Source: an uncultured Oscillospiraceae bacterium (lineage in GTDB: Bacteria; Bacillota; Clostridia; Oscillospirales; Oscillospiraceae). From it: DNA of 9,547 bases. The notes beneath the pieces were generated by a model that was not told where the DNA came from, made no database searches, and saw only the letters and a list, made by a program, of their open reading frames with translations. Shown one piece after another: positions 1-4,787 of this stretch (positions are counted from its first letter, which is position 1; each line of letters starts with the position of its first letter). The stretch covers positions 1 to 9,547 of the forward strand of contig CAADUV010000209.1 in assembly GCA_900752305.1 (NCBI GenBank). The letters run 5' to 3'. The translations under genes were made by a program, and so were the position numbers.

Positions 1-66
1 AAAGGGGGCAGACTGTAAATCTGTTGGCGACCGCCTACTGTGGTTCGAATCCACAATCCTCCACCA
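1..66 (+). tRNA. tRNA-Tyr (GTA), 5' end cut by window edge
   Basis: The 3' part of a class II tRNA is visible. The anticodon stem pairs 8-12 with 20-24 around a 7-nt loop whose third to fifth bases, 15-17, are GTA, which reads tyrosine codons. A long variable arm follows (26-35), as expected for tRNA-Tyr. The T arm carries the TTCGAAT loop, the 3' acceptor strand ATCCTCC is at 56-62, the discriminator A is at 63, and CCA (64-66) is encoded. The acceptor 5' strand and D arm lie outside the window. tRNA-Leu and tRNA-Ser also have long variable arms, but the GTA anticodon excludes them. Confidence 0.95.
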
Positions 67-98
67 AAGACGACATTGGAAACGATGTCGTCTTTTTT
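67..98 (+). terminator. Intrinsic terminator of the tRNA transcript
   Basis: A perfect 10-bp stem (67-76 with 85-94) runs straight into a T tract ending at 98. It starts on the first base after the encoded CCA end, so it ends the tRNA-Tyr transcription unit. Confidence 0.93.
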
Positions 99-256
99 GT
101 CGTTCTGCTATTTTTTCGCCCCTCCACACCGCCCGTTTCCGATCGTCCTCCTGGTGAAAAGATATGGGTCCAGTTTGGAAGGGAACGGGGCTCCCCAAAT
201 GGCGATGAATCTGCCTGATTATGCCGTAAATTGGAAGATTTCCCGTTGACGTGTGT

Positions 257-285
257 ATATTACCACCGGACAAGACAAACGTCAA
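257..285 (-). promoter_or_regulatory. Possible minus-strand promoter in the tRNA/regulator gap
   Basis: Read on the minus strand, TTGACG (285-280) is followed after 17 nt by TAATAT (262-257), a reasonable sigma-A match. It would transcribe toward the tRNA, where no convincing ORF is seen on that strand. The same region holds a 7-bp inverted repeat, TTGACGT at 246-252 and ACGTCAA at 279-285. The 99-300 gap otherwise shows nothing recognisable. This is a motif match only. Confidence 0.3.
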
Positions 286-304
286 GGGCTGGAATGGGTC
301 ATTC

Positions 305-333
305 TTGCAGAAAATACCGTCCGATGATACAAT
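305..333 (+). promoter_or_regulatory. Promoter of the XRE/S24 regulator gene
   Basis: TTGCAG (305-310), a 17-nt spacer and TACAAT (328-333) with the extended -10 triplet TGA (325-327). The predicted start site near 340 makes the ATG at 343 almost leaderless and favours the GTG at 379 as the translation start. A short palindrome, TTCTTGCAGAA (302-312, TTC and GAA arms around 5 bp), covers the -35 and could be an operator, though it is too short to be sure. Confidence 0.65.
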
Positions 334-378
334 GAGAACCGAATGGTTACAATAATGGGACTATGCGGGGGTGACGGT

Positions 379-1005
379 GTGGAAAAGATCACAGGATTAG
401 GACAGCGGCTGCGTCAGTTGATGGAGGAGCGGAAGCTGAATTATGAGGAGCTGGGACAGCGTGTGGATATGCGTCCCCAGACCCTGAACCGATATGTGTT
501 GGGACAGCGGGAGCCCAAGGGGCAGGTGGTGGCAGAGCTGGCCATGAAGCTGGGGGTGGACCCTCTGTGGCTCCAGGGCTACGACGTGCCCCGCCAGCGG
601 GAGAGCGAGTCGGAAAAGGCGGGACAGGTGCCCGTCTACAGTCTGCTCTCCGGCGCAAACCCCTTCGATGCTCAGCCGCCGGAAGGCTACGCCCCTGCCG
701 ACCTGCCCAGCGGGGAGGGCTACGTCTACCTGCGGGTCACCGAGTCCGGCATGGAGGACGCGGGGATCTTGCCCGGCGATCAAGTGCTCATCCGCCGACA
801 GGCCAGCGTCCGCAGCGGACAGATCGCCCTGGTGGCCTTTTCCAGCCGTCCGGCTGTCCTGCGCTGGTACTACCAGCAGGGGGAATGGGTCATCCTCCAG
901 CCTGCCAGAGCGGGACTGCCGCCGGAGCTGGTGGCAGCGGAGCAGTTTTACAGCGGCAGCGTCCAGGTGCTGGGGGTGGCTGTGGGGTTGACGAGGCGGT
1001 TTTGA
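379..1005 (+). CDS. XRE-family regulator with degenerate S24/LexA-like domain
   Basis: This is a 208-residue DNA-binding regulator counted from GTG 379. That start is preferred because GGGGGTG (367-373) lies 5 nt upstream as a ribosome site and the likely transcript starts near 340; an in-frame ATG at 343 would add 12 residues. Residues about 8-66 form an XRE/Cro-type helix-turn-helix (ending YVLGQREPK and LGVDPLWLQ). Residues about 84-208 follow the C-terminal domain of LexA closely, with MEDAGILPGD and VRSGQIALV segments and a terminal VLGVAVGLTR. The position of the LexA nucleophile Ser is Gly124 (Ser123 precedes it), and the position of the general-base Lys is Leu161. Their 37-residue spacing equals Ser119-Lys156 of E. 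coli LexA. The cleavage-site equivalent is Ser91-Gly92. The domain is therefore probably a dimerisation or sensing module without self-cleavage. Targets are unknown; autoregulation is possible. Confidence 0.85.
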   Translation: MEKITGLGQRLRQLMEERKLNYEELGQRVDMRPQTLNRYVLGQREPKGQVVAELAMKLGVDPLWLQGYDVPRQRESESEKAGQVPVYSLLSGANPFDAQPPEGYAPADLPSGEGYVYLRVTESGMEDAGILPGDQVLIRRQASVRSGQIALVAFSSRPAVLRWYYQQGEWVILQPARAGLPPELVAAEQFYSGSVQVLGVAVGLTRRF

Positions 1006-1057
1006 GAGAAGAGCGTAACAGAGGTCAAGCCGCGCAGCGCGATTTAAGCTTTTTTTG

Positions 1058-1217
1058 CTTCGTTTTCTTCTCGAAGAAAATGAAGTGGGGTCCAGGGGCA
1101 AGGCCCCTGGTCGCTGACCGCAGTCAGCGAAACTCTCTTAGCGTTCAAAAGCGCAGGAGAGGGTGAATTTCCGTCGTTAGACGGAAAGAGGGAGAACCCT
1201 CGCCGGGGGTTCTCCCT
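1058..1217. repeat. Array of six consecutive hairpins between regulator and pepF
   Basis: Six inverted repeats lie almost end to end: 1058-1070/1073-1085 (13 bp, one G-T), 1092-1099/1103-1110 (8 bp), 1111-1118/1123-1130 (8 bp), 1133-1137/1157-1161 enclosing 1141-1145/1150-1154, 1168-1175/1180-1187 (8 bp) and 1190-1199/1207-1216 (10 bp). The array nearly fills the 310-bp gap 1006-1315, and no ORF is credible in it. A 1-nt-centred palindrome (1031-1041) and a T tract (1050-1056) just before it may end the upstream transcript. I infer a dispersed intergenic repeat or a structured RNA; the sequence alone does not decide. Confidence 0.7.
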
Positions 1218-1276
1218 AAACGGCTTGAATTTCGTTTAGATGTAATGTCTTCGATGGTGATTTCTCCCCCGCACAA

Positions 1277-1285
1277 TGCTATAAT
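1277..1285 (+). promoter_or_regulatory. Extended -10 promoter of pepF
   Basis: TATAAT at 1280-1285 is preceded by TGC (1277-1279), giving a full extended -10. No good -35 is visible 16-18 nt upstream, which extended -10 promoters tolerate. The predicted RNA start near 1292 leaves a leader of about 24 nt containing AGGAGG (1303-1308). Confidence 0.65.
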
Positions 1286-1315
1286 GGAACCAATATCAAA
1301 CAAGGAGGACGAACG

Positions 1316-3109
1316 ATGTCGATTCCCGAACGCAAAGATGTGAATTTCGCCGACACTTGGGCGCTGACCGATCTCTACGGCAGCGACGCCGAATGGCATG
1401 AGGATTTTCAGTGGAACCAGGATTATTTGAAATTTGTAAAGGGCTACCAGGGTCGTCTGGGGGAGAGCGCTCAGCTGCTCTACAACTGGCTCCAGCTGGG
1501 GGATGAGATGAGCCTCATCTTCGAGCATCTGGCCGTCTACGCCTTCCGTCGGGCGGACGAGGACACCCGGGCCACCAAGCCACAGGAGATGTGCGCTCAG
1601 CTGACCAACTTCATGACCCAGCTCAACACCGCCACCGCCTTTGAGACCAATGAGATCTTGGCCATTCCGGACGAGAAGCTGGAGCAGTTCTACAAGGAGG
1701 TTCCGGCTCTGGAGGGCTATCGCCGGCATTTGGATGAAATTCGCCGCCGTCGTGCCCACATCCTCTCTCCGGCAGAGGAACGGCTGCTGGCCATGGCGGG
1801 GGAACTGTCCGAAAATCCCGACAATATTTTCTCCATGCTCAACGACGCCGACCTGACCTTCCCCGACGCCATCGACGCCCAGGGCGAGGCACACCACGTG
1901 ACCCACGGCTCCTATATCCCCATGATGTACGGCTCCGACCGCACCCTGCGCAAGTCCGCCTTTGAGTCCCTGTACGGGGTCTACGAGAGCCACAAGAACA
2001 CCTTGGCCGCCACCCTGGCTGCTCAGGCAAAGCAGCTGTGGTTCTTCGCCCAGGCACGGAACTATCCCTCCGCCCTAGCTGCCGCGCTGGACCGGACGGA
2101 GGTGCCGGAGAGCGTCTATCACAGCCTCATCGACGCCGTGCGGGAGAACCTGCCCAAGCTGCACCGGTACACCAGCCTGCGGAAGAAGCTGCTGGGGGTG
2201 GAGGAGCTGCATTTCTACGACCTGTACGCCAACATGGTGGGGGATGTGGAGATGAAGTTCACCTTCCAGGAGGCCAAGGAGCTGGTGCTGAAGGCGCTGG
2301 CGCCTCTGAGCGAGAACTATCTGAACGGTCTGCGGGCTGGTTTTGAAGGTCGCTGGATCGACGTGTATGAGAACGTGGGCAAGCGTTCTGGTGCGTATAG
2401 TTCCGGCGCTCGTCCCCATCCCTTCGTGCTGCTCAACTTCCAGGGCACCCTCAACGACGTGTTCACCCTGGCCCATGAGATGGGCCATGCCATGCACTCC
2501 GAGATGTCCTACGTGAACCAGCCGGTGGTCTATTCCGACTACGTCATCTTCGTGGCCGAGGTGGCTTCCACCTGCAACGAAGCCCTGCTAATGGAATACC
2601 TGCTGAACAACACCACCGATAAGCGGGAGAAGGCGTATCTCATCAACTACTTCCTGGAGCAGTTCCGCACCACCCTGTATCGTCAGACCATGTTCGCCGA
2701 GTTCGAGCTGAAGATCAATGAGCTGGCTCAGCAGGGACAGGGCATCACCGCCGACCGGTGCTGTGAGATCTATCGGAAGCTCAACGAGGACTACTTTGGC
2801 AAGGACATCGTGGTGGACGACCAGATTGCCCTGGAGTGGGCGCGCATCCCTCACTTCTACTACAACTACTACGTCTACCAGTACGCCACCGGCTACGCCG
2901 CGGCCATCGCCATCAGCCGCCGCATCCTGAAGGAAGGCCAGCCGGCTGTGGACGACTACTTCAAGTTCCTGTCCGGCGGCTGCTCCATGCCGCCCATCGA
3001 CCTGCTGAAGCTGGCCGGTGTGGATCTGTCCACCCCGGCACCCATCCACCAGGCGCTGGAGCTGTTCGACCAGCTCATCGACCAGTTGGATGCGCTGTTG
3101 GCGGAGTAA
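1316..3109 (+). CDS. pepF: Oligoendopeptidase F (peptidase family M3)
   Basis: A 597-residue cytosolic zinc metallopeptidase that cuts short peptides, usual in intracellular peptide recycling. The zinc motif HEMGH is at residues 387-391 (His387, catalytic Glu388, His391), and the third ligand is Glu415 in FVAEVASTCNEALL. The C-terminal M3 signature ARIPHFYYNYYVYQYATGY begins near residue 509, with His513 and several Tyr in the positions that stabilise the transition state in this family. Length fits PepF (about 600). There is no signal peptide. ATG 1316 is chosen because AGGAGG (1303-1308) sits 7 nt upstream and a TGC-TATAAT promoter precedes it. The gene appears monocistronic. It ends near a hairpin cluster and converges on the lipoprotein gene; no strong plus-strand terminator is evident. 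Confidence 0.95.
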   Translation: MSIPERKDVNFADTWALTDLYGSDAEWHEDFQWNQDYLKFVKGYQGRLGESAQLLYNWLQLGDEMSLIFEHLAVYAFRRADEDTRATKPQEMCAQLTNFMTQLNTATAFETNEILAIPDEKLEQFYKEVPALEGYRRHLDEIRRRRAHILSPAEERLLAMAGELSENPDNIFSMLNDADLTFPDAIDAQGEAHHVTHGSYIPMMYGSDRTLRKSAFESLYGVYESHKNTLAATLAAQAKQLWFFAQARNYPSALAAALDRTEVPESVYHSLIDAVRENLPKLHRYTSLRKKLLGVEELHFYDLYANMVGDVEMKFTFQEAKELVLKALAPLSENYLNGLRAGFEGRWIDVYENVGKRSGAYSSGARPHPFVLLNFQGTLNDVFTLAHEMGHAMHSEMSYVNQPVVYSDYVIFVAEVASTCNEALLMEYLLNNTTDKREKAYLINYFLEQFRTTLYRQTMFAEFELKINELAQQGQGITADRCCEIYRKLNEDYFGKDIVVDDQIALEWARIPHFYYNYYVYQYATGYAAAIAISRRILKEGQPAVDDYFKFLSGGCSMPPIDLLKLAGVDLSTPAPIHQALELFDQLIDQLDALLAE

Positions 3110-3122
3110 GAGGAGCATGACA

Positions 3123-3240
3123 AGAAGCACTTGCTTCTCTCGCCTCCTTCAGTCGCCTTGCGGCGACAGCTCCCTCCATCAATGGAAGGAGCCTTTGGCG
3201 TGTGCGCTTTTTGAGCGCTTCCACGGTCTTGGATAGCGCT
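3123..3240. repeat. Hairpin-rich intergenic repeat downstream of pepF
   Basis: Three small inverted repeats follow each other: 3123-3128/3133-3138 (6 bp, 4-nt loop), 3152-3157/3162-3167 (GTCGCC/GGCGAC, loop TTGC) and 3169-3179/3182-3192 (11 bp with one mismatch). Further GCGC-containing pairs lie at about 3203-3240. No ORF or T tract is associated. It resembles the short palindromic intergenic repeats common in Oscillospiraceae genomes, which is an inference from memory of their style and not from a search. Confidence 0.5.
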
Positions 3241-3249
3241 TGTTTTCCA

Positions 3250-3281
3250 CAAAAAACTGCCTCGGAATTTTCCGAGGCAGT
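3250..3281 (-). terminator. Terminator of the lipoprotein gene
   Basis: A perfect 12-bp inverted repeat (3256-3267 with 3270-3281) is followed on the minus strand by six T (complement of 3251-3256). It lies 17 bp beyond the lipoprotein stop codon. On the plus strand there is no T tract, so it should work mainly for the minus-strand gene. Confidence 0.9.
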
Positions 3282-3298
3282 CTGCTTATCTCAAATGG

Positions 3299-4180
3299 TC
3301 AGGCCGCATCCGCGCCTTCGTCTTGGGCGGAATCCAACGCTTCCTGGGGCACGGTGATGGGTGCCACGGCGTTGTAGTCGCTGTACTCGACGGTCACGCG
3401 GGCCTTGCTGACTTGGAAGTCCACCGCTTCGCTGCTCAGGCTGCCCAAGGCGTCAATCATCTTGCCCATCAGTTGGTTGACCATGCCGGACAGGTCCATT
3501 TCACACCGCACCGGCAGGGCGGGCTTCTGGTCGATCCACACGGACATGGGGATGCCGTCCAGGTCGCTGAACAGATCGGCCATGGTGCTGGTGTCCGAAG
3601 TGGAGAACATGGTGGATACGTTGTCCCCCAGGGTGTCCAGCATCTTGCTGATGTCCTGGCCGGTGACCTTGCCGTCGTAGCGGATGGTGTTGTAGGAGCC
3701 GATGGCCTCCTTCCCGGCGGACTGGAAGCTGTTGAGCACATCCAGGTAGAGCTTGGCGCTGTCCATGGCGTTGTACTGCGCCAGGTCGGTCATGTCGATG
3801 GTGGACCGACTCCAGCCGACGTCCTCGTCGCCCAGGATGCCGCCGGACATCTTCATGTAGTTGACGTACTCGCCGTCCTCCTGTACCAGGTACATGGTGG
3901 TGTCCATCTTGCCCAGGCCGCCCATATCCATGGTCATGTTGACCTCGGCGCTGAGGGGGTCCTGAGTACAGGCTTCGTCCATCTTCATGGTCATGGAGGT
4001 GGTCTCGCCCTGGAGGTCAAAGGCCATGTCCATGGTCATGTGCAGACGGGCGCTCTTGGTCGTGACGATGTTCTCCTTGGCCGCTGCCCACAGCTCATCC
4101 GGATTGCGCTCGCCGCAGCCGACCAGCCAGACGCCAGCCAGCATGAGGGCGGCCAATAAAACCGCGATTCCTTTTTTCAT
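3299..4180 (-). CDS. Met-rich lipoprotein, LolA/DUF6612-like in appearance
   Basis: A 293-residue secreted lipoprotein. A type II signal peptide covers residues 1-21 (MKK, a hydrophobic core and the lipobox LVGC with Cys22 as the lipidated residue), so it should sit on the outer face of the membrane. The mature part begins with a helix-like ELWAAAKENI segment and then strands with alternating polar and hydrophobic residues (SARLHMTMDMAF, MTMKMDEA, AEVNMTMDMG), a pattern seen in LolA/LppX-like half-barrels and in clostridial DUF6612-type lipoproteins. That assignment is by appearance only. Met density is high in this N-terminal half. The start is supported by AAGGAG (4193-4188) 7 nt upstream and a TGG-TATAGT promoter; the gene is monocistronic with its own terminator. 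Ligand and role are unknown. Confidence 0.85.
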   Translation of the reverse strand: MKKGIAVLLAALMLAGVWLVGCGERNPDELWAAAKENIVTTKSARLHMTMDMAFDLQGETTSMTMKMDEACTQDPLSAEVNMTMDMGGLGKMDTTMYLVQEDGEYVNYMKMSGGILGDEDVGWSRSTIDMTDLAQYNAMDSAKLYLDVLNSFQSAGKEAIGSYNTIRYDGKVTGQDISKMLDTLGDNVSTMFSTSDTSTMADLFSDLDGIPMSVWIDQKPALPVRCEMDLSGMVNQLMGKMIDALGSLSSEAVDFQVSKARVTVEYSDYNAVAPITVPQEALDSAQDEGADAA

Positions 4181-4222
4181 GTTTTGTCTCCTTTTGTTCT
4201 ATCGTTTTTCCTTCGTCTCATT

Positions 4223-4231
4223 ACTATACCA
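4223..4231 (-). promoter_or_regulatory. Extended -10 promoter of the lipoprotein gene
   Basis: On the minus strand TATAGT (4228-4223) is preceded by TGG (4231-4229), an extended -10. No clear -35 is visible at the usual distance. The predicted leader is about 36 nt and contains the AAGGAG ribosome site. Confidence 0.55.
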
Positions 4232-4274
4232 TATGCGTTGGAAAAATGCTATCTCGCAATGGTCTTTTTGGCAA

Positions 4275-4307
4275 AGCGCTTGACAAGCGCTGTCGGTTCG
4301 ATATAAT
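4275..4307 (+). promoter_or_regulatory. Consensus promoter of the small RNA with a palindrome over the -35
   Basis: TTGACA (4280-4285), a 16-nt spacer and TATAAT (4302-4307) give both hexamers in perfect consensus, the strongest promoter in the window. A 17-bp palindrome, AGCGCTTG-A-CAAGCGCT (4275-4291), is centred on A4283 inside the -35 box, so a dimeric repressor bound there would block polymerase. The predicted start is near 4314. No credible ORF is translated from this RNA. Confidence 0.85.
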
Positions 4308-4313
4308 AAAGGT

Positions 4314-4425
4314 GTGGAAACCCAGAACAGTTGCCACATCCAACTTGAATCCGCAAAGTGTATCTAGGAACTATCTACACAATGCAGTAAGCCGTCTGTT
4401 TGCGCCAGACGGCTTACTTCTTTTT
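4314..4425 (+). ncRNA. Small antisense-type RNA, candidate type I antitoxin
   Basis: The boundaries are predicted: start about 7 nt after the consensus -10, end at the T-rich tract after the hairpin 4387-4398/4406-4417, giving about 112 nt. Its 5' region contains CACATCCAA (4335-4343) and AATCCGC (4348-4354). These match, at 8 of 9 and 7 of 7 bases, the plus-strand sequence opposite the peptide's ribosome binding region (4550-4558 and 4557-4563), so the RNA could pair with that mRNA region in trans. Its 3' end is perfectly antisense to the end of the peptide gene (4414-4425). TGTGG (4313-4317) may pair with CCACA (4334-4338) to make a 5' hairpin. No start codon with a ribosome site is visible inside. 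An untested prediction. Confidence 0.65.
4386..4425 (+). terminator. Terminator of the small RNA, overlapping the peptide stop codon
   Basis: A 12-bp perfect stem (4387-4398 with 4406-4417, extendable by A4386-T4418) around a 7-nt loop is followed on + by TTCTTTTT. On the minus strand no T tract follows, so the opposing mRNA probably reads through. The peptide's TAA stop (4416-4414) lies inside the stem. Confidence 0.85.
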
Positions 4426-4548
4426 CCGAGCGCGTACTTCAAAGACGATCGTGAGGATAAGCCCCACGATGCTCGCGATACTGCCCAGGTCGTTAAGTAA
4501 CGTAGTACCAGCCTCCTTTCGGGAGGGATTTCCCGCAGGGCTAGGCAC
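4414..4548 (-). CDS. 44-residue single-membrane-segment peptide, candidate Fst/TxpA-like type I toxin
   Basis: A GTG start at 4548-4546 opens a 44-codon frame ending in TAA. A TGA stop lies directly before the GTG, so no longer version exists. GGAGG (4556-4552) sits 3 nt upstream, a short but strongly matching spacing. The N-terminal third is polar (MPSPAGNPSRKEAGTT read with fMet). Then LLNDLGSIASIVGLILTIVF (residues 17-36) forms one hydrophobic segment, and the tail EVRARKKK is strongly basic. Size, one helix and a basic C-terminus match small membrane-acting type I toxins; the IASIVGLIL stretch loosely recalls Fst (IAPIFVGLVL), which is a resemblance and not a demonstrated homology. A good promoter lies 93 nt upstream of the GTG, and a convergent small RNA covers its 3' end. 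A harmless small membrane peptide is the main alternative. Confidence 0.65.
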   Translation of the reverse strand: MPSPAGNPSRKEAGTTLLNDLGSIASIVGLILTIVFEVRARKKK

Positions 4549-4622
4549 TCACCTCCAATCCGCCGGTGCGGGATTGCAGGCAACCGTCTGTGAACCGTTC
4601 CCGCCCAGGATAGGCAGGGCGG

Positions 4623-4669
4623 TGGGTTTCCACAGTTCGTATGATAACAGATTTGATTGGAGGGTTCAA
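4623..4669 (-). promoter_or_regulatory. Promoter and leader start of the small membrane peptide mRNA
   Basis: On the minus strand TTGAAC (4669-4664), a 17-nt spacer and TATCAT (4646-4641) with the extended triplet TGT (4649-4647). The predicted RNA starts near 4634, the first base of TGTGGAAACCCA (4634-4623). The same 12 nt begin the opposing small RNA (4313-4324). In this mRNA it could fold as a GTGG/CCAC hairpin. The leader is about 86 nt and includes CAATCC/GGATTG arms (minus strand) next to the ribosome site, which could hide it. Confidence 0.75.
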
Positions 4670-4692
4670 TCAAAACCCGCAAGAAACGACAG

Positions 4693-4720
4693 AAAGGACG
4701 CTGGCACGCCAGCGTCCTTT
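4693..4720 (-). terminator. Terminator downstream of the CoA-transferase gene
   Basis: A 12-bp perfect stem (4693-4704 with 4709-4720, loop CACG) is followed on the minus strand by a T-rich stretch (TTTCTGTCGTTTC). A second perfect 8-bp hairpin (4741-4748/4756-4763) lies between it and the stop codon and may protect the mRNA 3' end. Confidence 0.75.
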
Positions 4721-4787
4721 TGTCTCATTGTCTCACAGAGTTCCGGCAGCTTTGATGCCGGAAGAAGGCTGTATTTTGAAGAAAAAC

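Larger units (their letters stand above)
4313..4634. repeat. 12-bp inverted repeat marking both ends of the convergent locus
   Basis: TGTGGAAACCCA at 4313-4324 on + recurs on the minus strand at 4634-4623. Each copy starts 5-6 nt after a -10 box, so the two convergent RNAs would share the same 5' end. Short direct repeats inside (CACATCCAA 4335-4343 / CACCTCCAA 4550-4558; AATCCGC 4348-4354 / 4557-4563; CTAGG 4364-4368 / 4541-4545) give the two RNAs complementary stretches. Confidence 0.8.

Noticed and set aside
343..378. ATG at 343 as start of the XRE/S24 regulator
   Set aside because: The predicted RNA start near 340 leaves no room for a ribosome site, and the 12 extra residues do not belong to the HTH domain; GTG 379 has GGGGGTG upstream.
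1058..1217. CRISPR array
   Set aside because: The hairpins differ in sequence and are not a regularly spaced direct repeat.
1145..1993. 282-codon minus-strand frame opposite pepF and the hairpin array
   Set aside because: Antisense shadow of pepF; composition and position explained by the plus-strand gene.
4246..4500. 84-codon plus-strand frame across the small RNA
   Set aside because: Its ATG lies upstream of the consensus promoter start, and it runs through the terminator hairpin; no ribosome site.
4313..4634. Miniature transposable element bounded by the 12-bp inverted repeat
   Set aside because: No target-site duplication is visible beside the ends, and both copies sit at transcription-start distance from -10 boxes, so a promoter-linked role explains them better; not fully excluded.
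4371..4682. 103-codon minus-strand frame beginning MRVLIEPSNQ
   Set aside because: It overlaps the promoter and leader of the small membrane peptide, has no ribosome site and no protein-like pattern; the 44-residue frame in another phase has a ribosome site and a membrane segment.
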